Shown: positions 26,539 to 36,168, counted from the stretch's first letter. The stretch: DNA of 64,000 bases from Ignavibacteriota bacterium (GCA_013112585.1 JABFGH010000007.1:124001-188000), one strand, 5' to 3'. The notes: generated by a model from the sequence alone, not told the origin. A program made the numbers and translations.

Positions 26539-27516
26539 TTATCCTAAAAGCTTAACAGCTTCTTTTGCATAGTAGGTTGCAATTAAATCTGCACCCGCTC
26601 TTTTAATTCCGGTCAATGTTTCCATCATCGCTTCTTCTTCATTCAGCCAGCCTTTTTCTGCTGCGGCTTTTATCATTGAGTATTCACCTGAAACATGATA
26701 TGCGGAAACAGGAATATCAACAACATCTTTTACAATTCTAATTATATCGAGGTAAGCGTGAGCAGGCTTAACCATAACAATATCTGCACCTTCATCAACA
26801 TCCATCAAAACTTCTTTTATTGCTTCCTCGGCATTGGCGGGATTCATCTGGTAAGTTTTTTTATCTCCGAATCCGGGAGCGGAATCAAGTGCATCGCGGA
26901 AAGGACTGTAAAAACAAGATGCATATTTTGCACCGTAAGCCATTATTCCGGTGTTAGGAAAGTTTGATTCTTCAAGTGCTTCTCTAATTCCAAGAATTCT
27001 TCCGTCCATCATGTCGGATGGTGCAACAATATCAGCCCCCGCTTCGGCATGAGATACTGACATTTTAGAAAGTACATCTACTGTTTTATCATTTACAATT
27101 TGTCCCTCTTCAACAATGCCGTCATGCCCGTAGCTGGAAAATGGATCGAGCGCAACGTCTGTCATGACAACTAAATTCGGTGTAGTGTCTTTAATGGTTT
27201 TGATAGCTCTCTGCATTAGTCCATCGGGATTTAATGCTTCAGTTCCGGCATTATCTTTTTTATCATCAGCAACTTTTACAAAAAGTAATACTGATTTTAA
27301 GCTTAGTGAACTAATCTCTTTAAGTTCATCTTTAAGCGTGTCTAATGAGTATCGAAAGTAATTCGGCATAGATGGTATCTCTTCTTTAACTCCTGTTCCT
27401 TCAACTACAAAAAGGGGAACCATAAAATCATTTGGGGTAAGCTGAGTTTCTTTTACCATCTCTCTGATAGAGGCGTTTACACGTAGTCTTCTATTTCTTA
27501 CATAAGGAAATTCCAT
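26539..27516 (-). CDS. hemB: Delta-aminolevulinic acid dehydratase (porphobilinogen synthase)
   Basis: 325 residues from the ATG at 27516 ([12 protein letters not shown]). A longer frame exists only through a TTG at 27546 and is unlikely. It condenses two 5-aminolevulinates to porphobilinogen for tetrapyrrole synthesis. Both Schiff-base lysines are visible, in [15 protein letters not shown] and in [10 protein letters not shown]. The metal-site segment is [14 protein letters not shown], with aspartates instead of the cysteines of zinc-type enzymes, so this is the magnesium-type active site. It heads the hemB-yidD-pyrE run. Confidence 0.95.
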   Translation of the reverse strand: MEFPYVRNRRLRVNASIREMVKETQLTPNDFMVPLFVVEGTGVKEEIPSMPNYFRYSLDTLKDELKEISSLSLKSVLLFVKVADDKKDNAGTEALNPDGLMQRAIKTIKDTTPNLVVMTDVALDPFSSYGHDGIVEEGQIVNDKTVDVLSKMSVSHAEAGADIVAPSDMMDGRILGIREALEESNFPNTGIMAYGAKYASCFYSPFRDALDSAPGFGDKKTYQMNPANAEEAIKEVLMDVDEGADIVMVKPAHAYLDIIRIVKDVVDIPVSAYHVSGEYSMIKAAAEKGWLNEEEAMMETLTGIKRAGADLIATYYAKEAVKLLG

Positions 27517-27600
27517 AAAAATTAATCCGTTTTTGTGATCAATCAATTAAAATTATTAAAGTAAAGAAATGAAATTAACATTTGAGTAGCAAGGTTAAAG

Positions 27601-27720
27601 GTGGATAATTGGTTTTCTCTTTGTGAACTTTTCGTTTTTTTCTCAGCGGTCTCTGCGTGGAAGGCTTTTTCACGCAGAGGGCGCAAAGGTTACGCAAAGT
27701 CCGCAAAGAAAAAATCTAAA
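27601..27720. repeat. CTCTGCGTG hairpin and GCAAAG minisatellite
   Basis: A perfect 9-bp stem (CTCTGCGTG 27651-27659, CACGCAGAG 27671-27679) is followed by three GCAAAG-containing 9-11 bp units at 27681-27708. This repeat type is widespread in several phyla. It fills the gap between two minus-strand genes; part of it recurs near 59479-59515. Confidence 0.8.
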
Positions 27721-27721
27721 A

Positions 27722-28981
27722 TCAAGTCTTTTGCTTCTTCTTACTCGCTGCGGGGAAGAGGATGTTATTTAAAATTAATCTATAACCGGGAGAGTTTTTG
27801 CTTTCGGAAAGACTAAGATCTGTGTGCGGGTCGCCGATAAAATGTTTATAATCATCCGGATCATGCCCGCCGTAAAAGGTAAATGTACCGCGCCCGAAAT
27901 TTCCGTGAATATATTTTACTTGATCTGTTCCCTGGCGTTTTCCCATAACGGTAACGGATTTTTTAATCAAGCTTTTACGGAACATAGTTGTTTGCCCCAT
28001 AAATCCGCGCACAACATTCACATGATTTTGAGTAAGCATTGTCGGAACCGGATCATACTTAGCCGAAAAATCGAATAGAGTGAAATAATCATTCTGTTCA
28101 TTTCCAATTTCCGTTGCATTTATATCAATATCACTGAATTCATAAACATAAGGATTCATTTCAAGTGTAAAGTTTTCAAATGCAAAAGTTTGAGAAAAAT
28201 CCAAGCGGCTTTGTGCATCCGGATCAGGCGCATCACCGTCGAACATTCTATCAACTATATCAACATTCTGTGAAGCCAGTGCAATGTCATAGCTATCAGT
28301 CGCTGCACACATTGCAAATAGGAATCCGCCGTTAGCAACAAATTGTTTAATAGTAAGCGCCACACCTTTTTCCATTTCAGAAACTTTTTTGAAGCCAAGT
28401 TTATTTGCTTCTTTTTCATACAGAAGCTGAAGTTGAATATACCATTGAGCCTGGTTGTAGCTTGCATAAAATTTTCCGTACTGCCCGGTAAAGTCTTCGT
28501 GATGAAGATGAAGCCAGTCATATTTTTTTAAGTCGCCGCGCAGTACATCTTCAATCCAAATTTTGTCATAAGGTACTTCGGCATATTCGAGTGCAAGAGT
28601 TACTGCATCATCCCAGGGTTCATGACCCGGAGTAACATACACGGCAATCTTTGGTGCAGTTTCAAGTCGCATCACATCCATGTTTTGATCATCACTTTGA
28701 ACAAGATTATAAATCTCAACCATTTGCGAACTTGAAATCTGTTCGAACGCTACACCCTTTATTCTGCACTCCATTGCAAGCTGTTCAGAATAATCCAGCA
28801 TAAAAGAACCGCCGCGATAGTTGAGAAGCCAGTCAGCTTTCTCTCCTTTCTCTAATGCGTTGAATGTAATACCGTAAGCTTTTAGGTGATCGGTTTGCTT
28901 CAAATCCATATTAATTAATAATTTGGATTGAGCCGTTAGCGTGATTGAAGCAACAAAAAATAGAAAGAGAAACTTTTTCAT
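27722..28981 (-). CDS. Secreted glutamine-amidotransferase-fold protein of unknown function
   Basis: About 419 residues with a signal peptide (MKKFLFLFFVASITLTAQ); an ATG three codons upstream at 28990 is an alternative start. Segments such as MDLKQTDHLKAYG and DWLLNYRGGSFML recall Bacteroidota proteins labelled asparagine synthetase B, yet no ATP-pyrophosphatase or Ntn-glutaminase motif is present and the protein is exported. GGFLFAMCAATDSYDIAL has the look of the nucleophile elbow of class I glutamine-amidotransferase-like (ThuA-like) folds, and FYGGHDPDD may supply a histidine. I would not transfer the synthetase name. It is transcribed away from topA. Confidence 0.65.
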   Translation of the reverse strand: MKKFLFLFFVASITLTAQSKLLINMDLKQTDHLKAYGITFNALEKGEKADWLLNYRGGSFMLDYSEQLAMECRIKGVAFEQISSSQMVEIYNLVQSDDQNMDVMRLETAPKIAVYVTPGHEPWDDAVTLALEYAEVPYDKIWIEDVLRGDLKKYDWLHLHHEDFTGQYGKFYASYNQAQWYIQLQLLYEKEANKLGFKKVSEMEKGVALTIKQFVANGGFLFAMCAATDSYDIALASQNVDIVDRMFDGDAPDPDAQSRLDFSQTFAFENFTLEMNPYVYEFSDIDINATEIGNEQNDYFTLFDFSAKYDPVPTMLTQNHVNVVRGFMGQTTMFRKSLIKKSVTVMGKRQGTDQVKYIHGNFGRGTFTFYGGHDPDDYKHFIGDPHTDLSLSESKNSPGYRLILNNILFPAASKKKQKT

Positions 28982-29269
28982 AATTAACATGTATTAAAAA
29001 TTTTAGAATAATTTCGTTTAATCAAATACTAAATTAAAATTATATAGATAAAATTCATGGTATTAAAATAGCTCAAGTTAAAAGAAAATTAGAATAAGAT
29101 ACTTTTAAAAACTTGACAAAGTAGAAAATCTTATTTAGTAATAGTAACTGCAAAAAGTTTTTAGCCAAATTGGGCACAAATAAAAAAAATTTTGAATTAC
29201 AATTTTATTTTGAAATATTTGTGCTCTCATTTTTGGGATTAATTAATTTAGAAGAAAAATTGAATATTT

Positions 29270-31615
29270 ATGATTAAGAATTTAGTTATAGTTGAGTCAC
29301 CTGCAAAAGCAAAAACAATTGAAGGCTTTTTGGGAAAGGACTTTTTAGTAAAATCGAGTTACGGACATGTGCGCGACCTTGAAAAGAAAAACAAGGGAAT
29401 TGATATAGAAAATAATTTTACTCCACTTTACAAAGTTGCCGATGATAAAAAAGATGTAGTAAAAGAATTAAAAAAGTTTTCCAAAGATAGTGAAACAGTT
29501 TGGCTGGCAACTGACGAGGACCGCGAAGGGGAAGCTATTTCATGGCATCTAAAAGAAGTGCTTAAACTTAAAGATGAAAAAATAAAAAGAATTGTTTTTC
29601 ATGAAATAACTAAAAAGGCAATTACCAATGCAATTGCTAATCCTCGGGGGGTAAATCAAAATTTAGTTGATGCACAGCAGGCACGAAGGATACTTGACCG
29701 CCTTGTGGGATTTGAGTTATCGCCGGTACTTTGGCGAAAAGTAAAACCGTCGCTTTCTGCAGGCAGGGTGCAGTCAGTTGCAGTTAGATTAATTGTTGAA
29801 AGAGAAAGAGAGATAGACAACTTTAAACCGGAATCAAAGTTTAGAGTAATTGGAAACTTTTTAGTTGATAACGGAAACGGTGAGGAAGTAAATCTCAGTG
29901 CTGAGTTATCAAAACGATTTGAGACTGAAAAAGAAGCCGAACAATTTATTAAAGACTGCACAAAAGCTAACTTTAAAATCGGCAGCTTAGAAAAGAAGCC
30001 GGTAAAAAAATCACCTGCACCCCCTTTTACAACATCAACACTTCAGCAGGAAGCAAGCCGTAAGCTTGGCTACTCCGTTGCTAAAACTATGCTTGTTGCA
30101 CAGAAACTGTATGAAGCTGGTAACATAACTTATATGAGAACTGACTCGGTAAATTTATCCGATACTGCGATTGCCGAAGCTAAAACACAAATTGAAAATG
30201 AATACGGCAAAAAATATTCACAATCCAGAAAATATAAAACAAAATCTGCCTCAGCACAGGAAGCACACGAAGCCATCAGACCATCCTACTTTGAAAAAGA
30301 AACGATCAAAGGCGGAAATGATGAGCAGAGGCTTTATCAATTAATTTGGAAAAGAGCAATCGCATCTCAAATGAGCGATGCCCAAATTGAACGAACAATT
30401 GCTAAGATTGATATTTCGAATCGTGATGAGAAATTTACTGCGCAGGGTGAGGTGATTAAGTTTGATGGGTTTTTAAAAGTTTACATCGAATCTACCGATG
30501 ATGAAAACGGTGAGAACGGAACGGGTGGAATACTTCCTCCGATTAAGGAAAATCAAACTCTAAACTTGAACGGATTAACCGCTACTGAAAGATTTTCGAG
30601 AGCAGCGGCTAGATTTACCGAGGCGAGCCTTGTCAAAAAATTAGAGGAACTTGGAATAGGCAGACCTTCGACTTATGCGCCGACGATAAGCACAGTGCAG
30701 CGACGCGGTTACGTTGTTAAAGAAGATAGACCGGGAGTTGAACGCAAGTATATTAAAATTGAACTTGATGAAAAAAATAATATCAAGCGGGAAGAACTGA
30801 CGGAAATTGCAGGTGCCGAAAGAAATAAATTATTCCCGGAAGATATCGGCATTTTGGTTAATGATTTTTTGATTGAGAATTTTCCCAAAATAATGGATTA
30901 CAAATTTACCGCCAATGTTGAAAAAGAACTTGACGACATTGCCAGCGGTGAATTGAATTATCATGAAATGCTTAAGGATTTTTATTTCCCTTTTCATGAA
31001 ACTGTTGAACATACAATTGAAAACAGTGAGCGAGTAAGCGGCGAAAGAGTTTTGGGCATCGATCCAAAAACTAAAAAGCAAGTGCTGGTAAGAATGGCGC
31101 GCTTTGGTCCCGTTGCACAAATTAATGATCCGGATGATGAAAATGATAAACCGGAATATGCCGGATTGCGTCCGGGACAAAAACTTGAATCAATTACACT
31201 TGAAGAAGCGCTTGAGTTATTTAAACTTCCACGCACACTGGGCGATTACGAAGATAAAACTGTTGTTGCCGCAATCGGCAGGTTTGGTCCGTACGTTCGT
31301 CACGATAGTAAATTTGTTTCACTCGGAAAAGAATATGATCCGCACACAGTTACGTTGGAAGAGGCAATTGAATTGATAGAAGAGAAGCGAAAGAAAGATG
31401 CGGAAAAGCATATTAAAAGTTTTGATGAAGATCCCGAAATGCAGATACTTAACGGAAGATGGGGACCATACATTAAAGCCGGTAAAAAGAATGTTCGAAT
31501 TCCGAAAGATGTTGAAGCATCAAAGTTGAGTTATGAAGAATGTGTTAAGTTGGTAGAAAAGGCTCCCGAGAAAAAGGGCAGGAAGGCTGCGAAGAAAACA
31601 ACTAAGAAAAAATGA
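29270..31615 (+). CDS. topA: DNA topoisomerase I
   Basis: 781 residues. The Toprim domain opens with IVESPAKAKTIEGFLG, acidic DxDREGE follows, and the active-site tyrosine is Tyr288 in ITYMRTDSVNLS. Type IA topoisomerases relax negative supercoils by single-strand passage. The C-terminus consists of topoisomerase C-terminal repeats (GRFGPYVRHDSKFVSL, LNGRWGPYIKAGKKNVRI) and a lysine-rich tail; no CxxC zinc ribbons are present. The last ~80 codons are duplicated 2.4 kb downstream, after an AbiE-like gene pair. No convincing terminator follows this stop, whereas one does follow the downstream copy, suggesting that this 3' end is not the ancestral one. Confidence 0.96.
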   Translation: MIKNLVIVESPAKAKTIEGFLGKDFLVKSSYGHVRDLEKKNKGIDIENNFTPLYKVADDKKDVVKELKKFSKDSETVWLATDEDREGEAISWHLKEVLKLKDEKIKRIVFHEITKKAITNAIANPRGVNQNLVDAQQARRILDRLVGFELSPVLWRKVKPSLSAGRVQSVAVRLIVEREREIDNFKPESKFRVIGNFLVDNGNGEEVNLSAELSKRFETEKEAEQFIKDCTKANFKIGSLEKKPVKKSPAPPFTTSTLQQEASRKLGYSVAKTMLVAQKLYEAGNITYMRTDSVNLSDTAIAEAKTQIENEYGKKYSQSRKYKTKSASAQEAHEAIRPSYFEKETIKGGNDEQRLYQLIWKRAIASQMSDAQIERTIAKIDISNRDEKFTAQGEVIKFDGFLKVYIESTDDENGENGTGGILPPIKENQTLNLNGLTATERFSRAAARFTEASLVKKLEELGIGRPSTYAPTISTVQRRGYVVKEDRPGVERKYIKIELDEKNNIKREELTEIAGAERNKLFPEDIGILVNDFLIENFPKIMDYKFTANVEKELDDIASGELNYHEMLKDFYFPFHETVEHTIENSERVSGERVLGIDPKTKKQVLVRMARFGPVAQINDPDDENDKPEYAGLRPGQKLESITLEEALELFKLPRTLGDYEDKTVVAAIGRFGPYVRHDSKFVSLGKEYDPHTVTLEEAIELIEEKRKKDAEKHIKSFDEDPEMQILNGRWGPYIKAGKKNVRIPKDVEASKLSYEECVKLVEKAPEKKGRKAAKKTTKKK

Positions 31616-31780
31616 GTCTGATTAGTTAGTAAATATCTCATTTTTTCTTTCATTCGCCGCTATGTTCAATTTTTATAGTATTGTTAGAATATTGAACAAA
31701 ACTATTCATATCCACAATTTATTCTTGCTTTAAGTTCAATTTATAGTTACTTTTGTAAAAAATGAACAGCGAGAATATTC

Positions 31781-32791
31781 TTGACTAATTTAGAAAAAAA
31801 AATCCTATCTGAAGCTATTTCAAGTTTTGAGCTTGTAACCGGATATAGATTATCTCCTTATATCACTCACGATAACATAGACATCGAACTAAGAAGTAAT
31901 GAAATTCCCATTTCATTCAGTGCACAAGTTGTCCCCATAATTAATAAAACTAAGATCGGTCTAATAAAAAATCAGTTAAATCAGTTTCACAACATTCCGC
32001 TAATTATTACTCAATTTGTAAATAAAGAACTATCCGCTCTTTTAAAAGAATTAAATATTAATTTTATCGACACTGCTGGTAACGCATTTATTAATGTTTC
32101 CCCGCTTTTCATTTTTATTAATGGTAATCGAAAAACCGTTCAGTCTGCCAAGAGTATTGATAGCTCTAAGAAAGCAAAGTATAAAAAAGCATCATTGCAA
32201 CTGATCTTTACTCTTCTATGCAATCCTGGCTTCGAAAAAAATCCATACCGTGAGATAGCAGAATATGCAAAAATAGGTTTAGGAACTGTTCAATTATATA
32301 TGAGCCAATTGGAAAAGGATGGCTTTTTGAATAGAGAAGGCAAATATGGAATAGAGCTAATAAACAAAGAAGAACTTTTTCATTTATGGGTTGAAGATTA
32401 CCCTCAGCAAATTCAATTGAAATATTTAATTGGTCGATATGAAATAAAAAGTCAAAAAATAGATATAGAAAATAATCTTAATAAATTTAATGCTCTTTTA
32501 GGCGGCGAAAGTGCAGCAGCAAAAATAACAAGTTATCTCCGCCCATTTACCCATACAATTTATATTAAATCTAAAGTTGGGGAGTTTATTCTTACTAACG
32601 GTTTGAAGAAAAATAAATATGGTAATATTCTACTGCACAGAAAATTTTGGAATTTTGATGATGATAATAGTCAGTATAATTTAGTTCCTGATATGTTAAT
32701 TTATGCCGACCTAATTAGCAGTGGTGATCCGAGAAATATAGAAACAGCAAATATTATTTATGAAACAAGAATTATTGAATATCTCCGATAG
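31781..32791 (+). CDS. AbiEi-like antitoxin / transcriptional regulator (type IV TA)
   Basis: 336 residues starting with TTG at 31781 (an in-frame stop lies 18 bp upstream; GCGAG is 8 bp before the start). A winged-helix segment (about 156-186, NPYREIAEYAKIGLGTVQLYMSQLEKDGFL) suits DNA binding. Together with the partner gene it matches type IV AbiE-like systems, where the antitoxin represses the operon and counteracts a nucleotidyltransferase toxin without binding it. It overlaps the partner by 32 bp. The pair lies between two copies of the topA 3' end and reads more AT-rich than its neighbours, both consistent with recent acquisition. Confidence 0.75.
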   Translation: MTNLEKKILSEAISSFELVTGYRLSPYITHDNIDIELRSNEIPISFSAQVVPIINKTKIGLIKNQLNQFHNIPLIITQFVNKELSALLKELNINFIDTAGNAFINVSPLFIFINGNRKTVQSAKSIDSSKKAKYKKASLQLIFTLLCNPGFEKNPYREIAEYAKIGLGTVQLYMSQLEKDGFLNREGKYGIELINKEELFHLWVEDYPQQIQLKYLIGRYEIKSQKIDIENNLNKFNALLGGESAAAKITSYLRPFTHTIYIKSKVGEFILTNGLKKNKYGNILLHRKFWNFDDDNSQYNLVPDMLIYADLISSGDPRNIETANIIYETRIIEYLR

Positions 32792-33623
32792 GATAGATGC
32801 TTTCAGTTTGGAAGTATTAAAATTAGTTATCAAGTCTGCCAGTGAATTAAAAATTAAAATTTTTGTAATTGGTGCTTCGGCAATTGATATTGTTTTTGAT
32901 AAGATTCATAATATTGCAATCCATAGGGCAACGAATGATATTGATTTTAGTATAAGAGTTAAAAGTTGGGAGGATTATTCCAGGTTGATTGAAAAACTAA
33001 TCAGTTCTGGATTTGCCGCATCGAATATTGCACATCGTTTTAGTTATAAATCTATCCCAAGTATTGATATTATTCCTTTTGGTGAAATTTCCCTCTCAAA
33101 TAAGTCAATCACTTGGCAGGATAAAGATTCAAAAGAAATGAATGTTATGGGCTATGAAGAATGCTTCAATGATTCAATTATAGTTAGAATTCAAGAAAAA
33201 CCGCCAGTGGATGTTAAGGTTGCCTCACCAAGAGGTCTTGTACTTTTGAAAATTATATCGTGGAAAGATGCATTCCCAAGCCGCACTGCCGATGCAATAG
33301 ATATACTCTATATAATTCGTAATTATATTGAAGCTGGTAATTCAGATCGCCTATATGATGAACATAATGATTTAGTTGATGATAATTTCGATTTTGAACT
33401 TACAGGCGCAATATTATTGGGTCGCGATCTAGCAAATTTTGCTAATTCATCCACCTTATCCTATGTAAAAGATATTCTTAAAAAGGAAATTAAAAATCTT
33501 CCAAACTCAGCTTTTATAAACGATATGCTAAAGGGTGATTTCTCATCTTTTCGAGAAGAAAAAAAAGTTGACCACTATGTTAGTCTTGTAAAAAATTTGC
33601 TTTATGGATTACAATCAAATTAA
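32760..33623 (+). CDS. AbiEii-like nucleotidyltransferase toxin
   Basis: 287 residues. The nucleotidyltransferase signature is visible: VIGASAIDIVF near residue 37, then ATNDIDFSIRV near 57 with the DxD metal-binding pair, and a later IDIIPFG. This fits the AbiEii/AbiGii toxin family, some members of which block growth by adding nucleotides to tRNA; the target here is unknown. The reading frame overlaps the antitoxin by 32 bp, ensuring coupled expression. No terminator was seen before the topA fragment that begins 165 bp downstream. Confidence 0.75.
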   Translation: MKQELLNISDRIDAFSLEVLKLVIKSASELKIKIFVIGASAIDIVFDKIHNIAIHRATNDIDFSIRVKSWEDYSRLIEKLISSGFAASNIAHRFSYKSIPSIDIIPFGEISLSNKSITWQDKDSKEMNVMGYEECFNDSIIVRIQEKPPVDVKVASPRGLVLLKIISWKDAFPSRTADAIDILYIIRNYIEAGNSDRLYDEHNDLVDDNFDFELTGAILLGRDLANFANSSTLSYVKDILKKEIKNLPNSAFINDMLKGDFSSFREEKKVDHYVSLVKNLLYGLQSN

Positions 33624-33787
33624 CTCAAGAAGCAGGCTATCATTAAACAATCAAGTTTTACTCAAATATTAAAATATCTAATCTGCCCCACCACTAACTC
33701 AAAAACCAGTTCACTCAAATTATATTTCTTCATAAAATAATTAGATACTTTGGTACGTCCACAAAGTTAGTCATTGCACATGTGCCT

Positions 33788-34024
33788 GCAATTGTGCTGA
33801 TTGAAGAGAAGCGGAAGAAAGATGCGGAAAAACACATTAAAAGTTTTGATGAAGATCCCGAAATGCAGATACTTAACGGAAGATGGGGACCATACATTAA
33901 AGCCGGTAAAAAGAATGTGCGGATACTAAAAGATATTGAAGCCTCTAAATTGAGTTACGAAGAATGTGTTAAACTTGTTGAAAAGGCGCCTGCAAAAAAG
34001 TCTCCTCGAAAGAAGAAAAAATAG
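33788..34024 (+). pseudogene. Duplicated 3' fragment of topA
   Basis: It encodes the last ~78 residues of topoisomerase I without a credible start. Over the 65 residues LIEEKRKKDA to VKLVEKAP it differs from the intact gene by only two amino acids. At the DNA level 83 bp are identical (33836-33918 versus 31412-31494), while both flanks differ at several, mostly synonymous, positions. The lysine-rich tail also differs. It is followed by a good terminator and is probably the original end of topA, displaced by the AbiE insertion. Confidence 0.9.
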
Positions 34025-34050
34025 TAGTCAAAAATATTATAAAATTTGGA

Positions 34051-34077
34051 AAGCCTCGAGTTGTTCGGGGTTTTTTT
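34051..34077 (+). terminator. Rho-independent terminator, ancestral topA terminator
   Basis: Stem CCTCGA (34054-34059) with TCGGGG (34065-34070, one G-U pair), 5-nt loop, then seven T. It follows the duplicated topA end by 26 bp and may also serve the convergent small gene at 34081. Confidence 0.8.
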
Positions 34078-34080
34078 ATT

Positions 34081-34263
34081 TCATAAAAATATATAACCCG
34101 CAGCAATGATTATTATAATCGTTACCAATGCTCCAATAAACTCTACTAACGAATTCCCTTCAGTTGATTTGTATTTTTTTGGATAACGTCCCAACGTAAA
34201 CCCTCTTAGAAAAAAGTATCCAACATTATAAAAAATTACTTCCATAAAAAAATCAAGTATCAT
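34081..34263 (-). CDS. Small membrane protein
   Basis: 60 residues: a short hydrophobic N-terminal half containing LRGFTLGRYPKK, then a C-terminal membrane helix (about 40-60). The LGRYPKK segment between two hydrophobic parts recalls small integral membrane proteins of Bacteroidota with unknown function. It converges with the topA fragment, sharing a terminator. The call rests on composition and placement. Confidence 0.5.
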   Translation of the reverse strand: MILDFFMEVIFYNVGYFFLRGFTLGRYPKKYKSTEGNSLVEFIGALVTIIIIIAAGYIFL

Positions 34264-34299
34264 AGATTCTCCACAGTGTCTACAAGTTCTGATTAAATA

Positions 34300-34935
34300 T
34301 TAATTTGAAATATTACTAGAAAAATATTTTGCTACAACAGTGTTATTTTTATCAAAATAGATTATTAAATTTTTTTCGTATTCTTTTAATCTGTGATTTG
34401 CACCTTCATAATAGTAGTAAATGTAAATCCAGCAATAAACTATTTCATCTTTTTTTATCTCGTCAGATATTTCCGGATCGATAGATATTAAATTTGAGGG
34501 AAGAGTTATAATACCATGGGGTTTACCAAAAAGTGATTCTATGTCATTTGCCGAAGTAATCCCATTTTCAATTTTCATTCTATTCTTCTCAGCAAAATCT
34601 GTTGAGTTTCGGTCAATTGAATTTTGGTAAGCGTAACCGTTTAATATTCCTTTAATAAATTCAAGTTGTAATTCCTTAGATCTTGACTCAGCATAATAAT
34701 TTACTCTTCTTGCATAGTAGTAGTATAGTAGGTTTGATTCCAATCCATCTCTCTCAATAATATTTATTTCTTGCGGCTCACCAAACTTATTTTTAACATC
34801 TTCAACTGTGGTTAGCCCAATAAATAAATCTTCATGAGGGATAATTGAAAAGTTTTCTCCAATACCTGCACAAGCGGAAATAATTAAAAAGATGAGAAAA
34901 ACAATTAAAGGTGATTTTGAAAAACTTAAATTCAT
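34300..34935 (-). CDS. Lipoprotein with two BamE/SmpA-like repeats
   Basis: 211 residues from the ATG at 34935, preferred over the ATG at 34953 because TTAGGGGTTCAA lies in front of it. The lipoprotein signal ends LIISAC. Two related segments, GLTTVEDVKNKFGEPQEI and GITSANDIESLFGKPHGI, each resemble the G-x-T-x-x-x-V-x-x-x-x-G-x-P motif of BamE/SmpA-type domains, pointing to a small tandem alpha-beta envelope lipoprotein. It is unusually tyrosine-rich. Its function is unknown; it is not in a bam operon. Confidence 0.6.
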   Translation of the reverse strand: MNLSFSKSPLIVFLIFLIISACAGIGENFSIIPHEDLFIGLTTVEDVKNKFGEPQEINIIERDGLESNLLYYYYARRVNYYAESRSKELQLEFIKGILNGYAYQNSIDRNSTDFAEKNRMKIENGITSANDIESLFGKPHGIITLPSNLISIDPEISDEIKKDEIVYCWIYIYYYYEGANHRLKEYEKNLIIYFDKNNTVVAKYFSSNISN

Positions 34936-35210
34936 TTGAACCCCTAAACGCATGATTTTATCTTTTTAAAAGATAAATGAACTCTTTGATAAATTCAAAT
35001 AGTAATTTATGATCAAGGGTTTCTACCGTTATAGCGGTATTACTATATCGTTTGATGAATTAAATCCATAAATATTGTGATAGATGCAATAATATTCTGC
35101 TAAAGCGGTAATTATTTGTGTGTTTAAAGATAACTTCGTATTTGTGTTTGTTCAAAATGTGTTGAATTATTTTCTCTTACGTTTTTCCTTTCACCTTTGC
35201 CATTTCACTT

Positions 35211-35229
35211 CTGCCTACCGGCATGCAGG
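35211..35229. repeat. CTGCCTACCGGCA palindromic element
   Basis: CTGCCTACCGGCATGCAGG is a short form of the element also seen at 40026-40047 and 45232-45273. It overlaps the 3' end of the esterase gene, whose stop codon (TAG, minus strand, 35215-35217) lies inside it. Confidence 0.7.
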
Positions 35230-36141
35230 TTTCACTTTACTTCCCAGATTAAATACCTTTTCTGCAAATTCTTTTCCAAGCTTTAAAAACCCTTCACTAT
35301 CATAATGCCACCTATCAGAGTATTTGTAGTTTTCAGTTTCAGTTACAATGGCTGCATTTTTATCCTTTGCCGCATATTCTTTTTGAGCTTTAGTAACAAT
35401 GTCGTAATAGTCCATAACTTTTCCGTCATCATCCTGCCCGCTGTCGGTTATCATTCCAATTACAACAGGAAGATCATCAGTCCGCAATGCTGCTCTAAAT
35501 AGATCCATCATACGTTTTAGATTTGCTTCATATTTTTCTGCGGTTTCTTCACTATGGTATGCATCAGATTCACCCTGCATCCAGATTATTCCCGCGGGAA
35601 TTAGTTTGTCCTCGTATCCGTCATTATCAATATCGCGGTCCGATATTGCGTTCCGAAGCGTAGTTAAAAAATTATTGTATTGGTTTATTCCATCACCTTC
35701 AAAAAAGTCGGGGTTCCACGACCCATATTTTGAAGCGCCGATTTCAATTGCGGAACCGCTTTTTGCATATTTTATTATTGCAATAGGATTATGATTTTCT
35801 AACTCAGCAATTCTTTTACCGAAACTTAACTCCGGTCCAAATCTCTTCGAGTAAAAATTTTGTTCGCCGTCTGAAGAAAACTCATAACCGAATCCCGTTT
35901 TTAAGGGCGCCCAAATTCCTAATCCGCCGTTAGGTTCATTATCTTCAACAATGTTGCCGCTGAATATCCAAACATTCTCAATAGGTTCCTTATATTCTTC
36001 CGGCAATTCACTATTTAAACCCAATCCTTCCATATTGGATTGCCCGCCGAGATAATATAGTTTGAATTCTTTAGGCTGGGCTGATAAGGTTGAAACACAA
36101 AATAGTATTAAGAGTATGAATGTTTTCATTTGTAAATCCAT
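35215..36141 (-). CDS. Secreted sialate O-acetylesterase-like (SASA/CE6) carbohydrate esterase
   Basis: 308 residues with a signal peptide (to about SAQP, residue 22); the methionine at residue 5 (36129) is an equally good start. The SGNH-type blocks are clear: GGQSNMEG near residue 33 with the catalytic serine, IIWMQGESDA near 187, and DRWHYDSEGF near 280 giving Asp and His. The family removes acetyl groups from sugars such as sialic acid or xylan. No other polysaccharide gene is adjacent. The final residues (KPACR) are encoded by an intergenic palindromic repeat. Confidence 0.85.
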   Translation of the reverse strand: MDLQMKTFILLILFCVSTLSAQPKEFKLYYLGGQSNMEGLGLNSELPEEYKEPIENVWIFSGNIVEDNEPNGGLGIWAPLKTGFGYEFSSDGEQNFYSKRFGPELSFGKRIAELENHNPIAIIKYAKSGSAIEIGASKYGSWNPDFFEGDGINQYNNFLTTLRNAISDRDIDNDGYEDKLIPAGIIWMQGESDAYHSEETAEKYEANLKRMMDLFRAALRTDDLPVVIGMITDSGQDDDGKVMDYYDIVTKAQKEYAAKDKNAAIVTETENYKYSDRWHYDSEGFLKLGKEFAEKVFNLGSKVKPACR

Positions 36142-36168
36142 ATCTGATAATTAAATTAGATTGGGTAA

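Noticed and set aside
27722-28981. Asparagine synthetase B
   Set aside because: It is exported and lacks both the N-terminal nucleophile glutaminase and the ATP-pyrophosphatase motifs.
33782-34024. Open frame of 80 codons that could be taken as a new small gene
   Set aside because: It is a copy of the topA 3' end, has no plausible start context, and is listed as a gene fragment.
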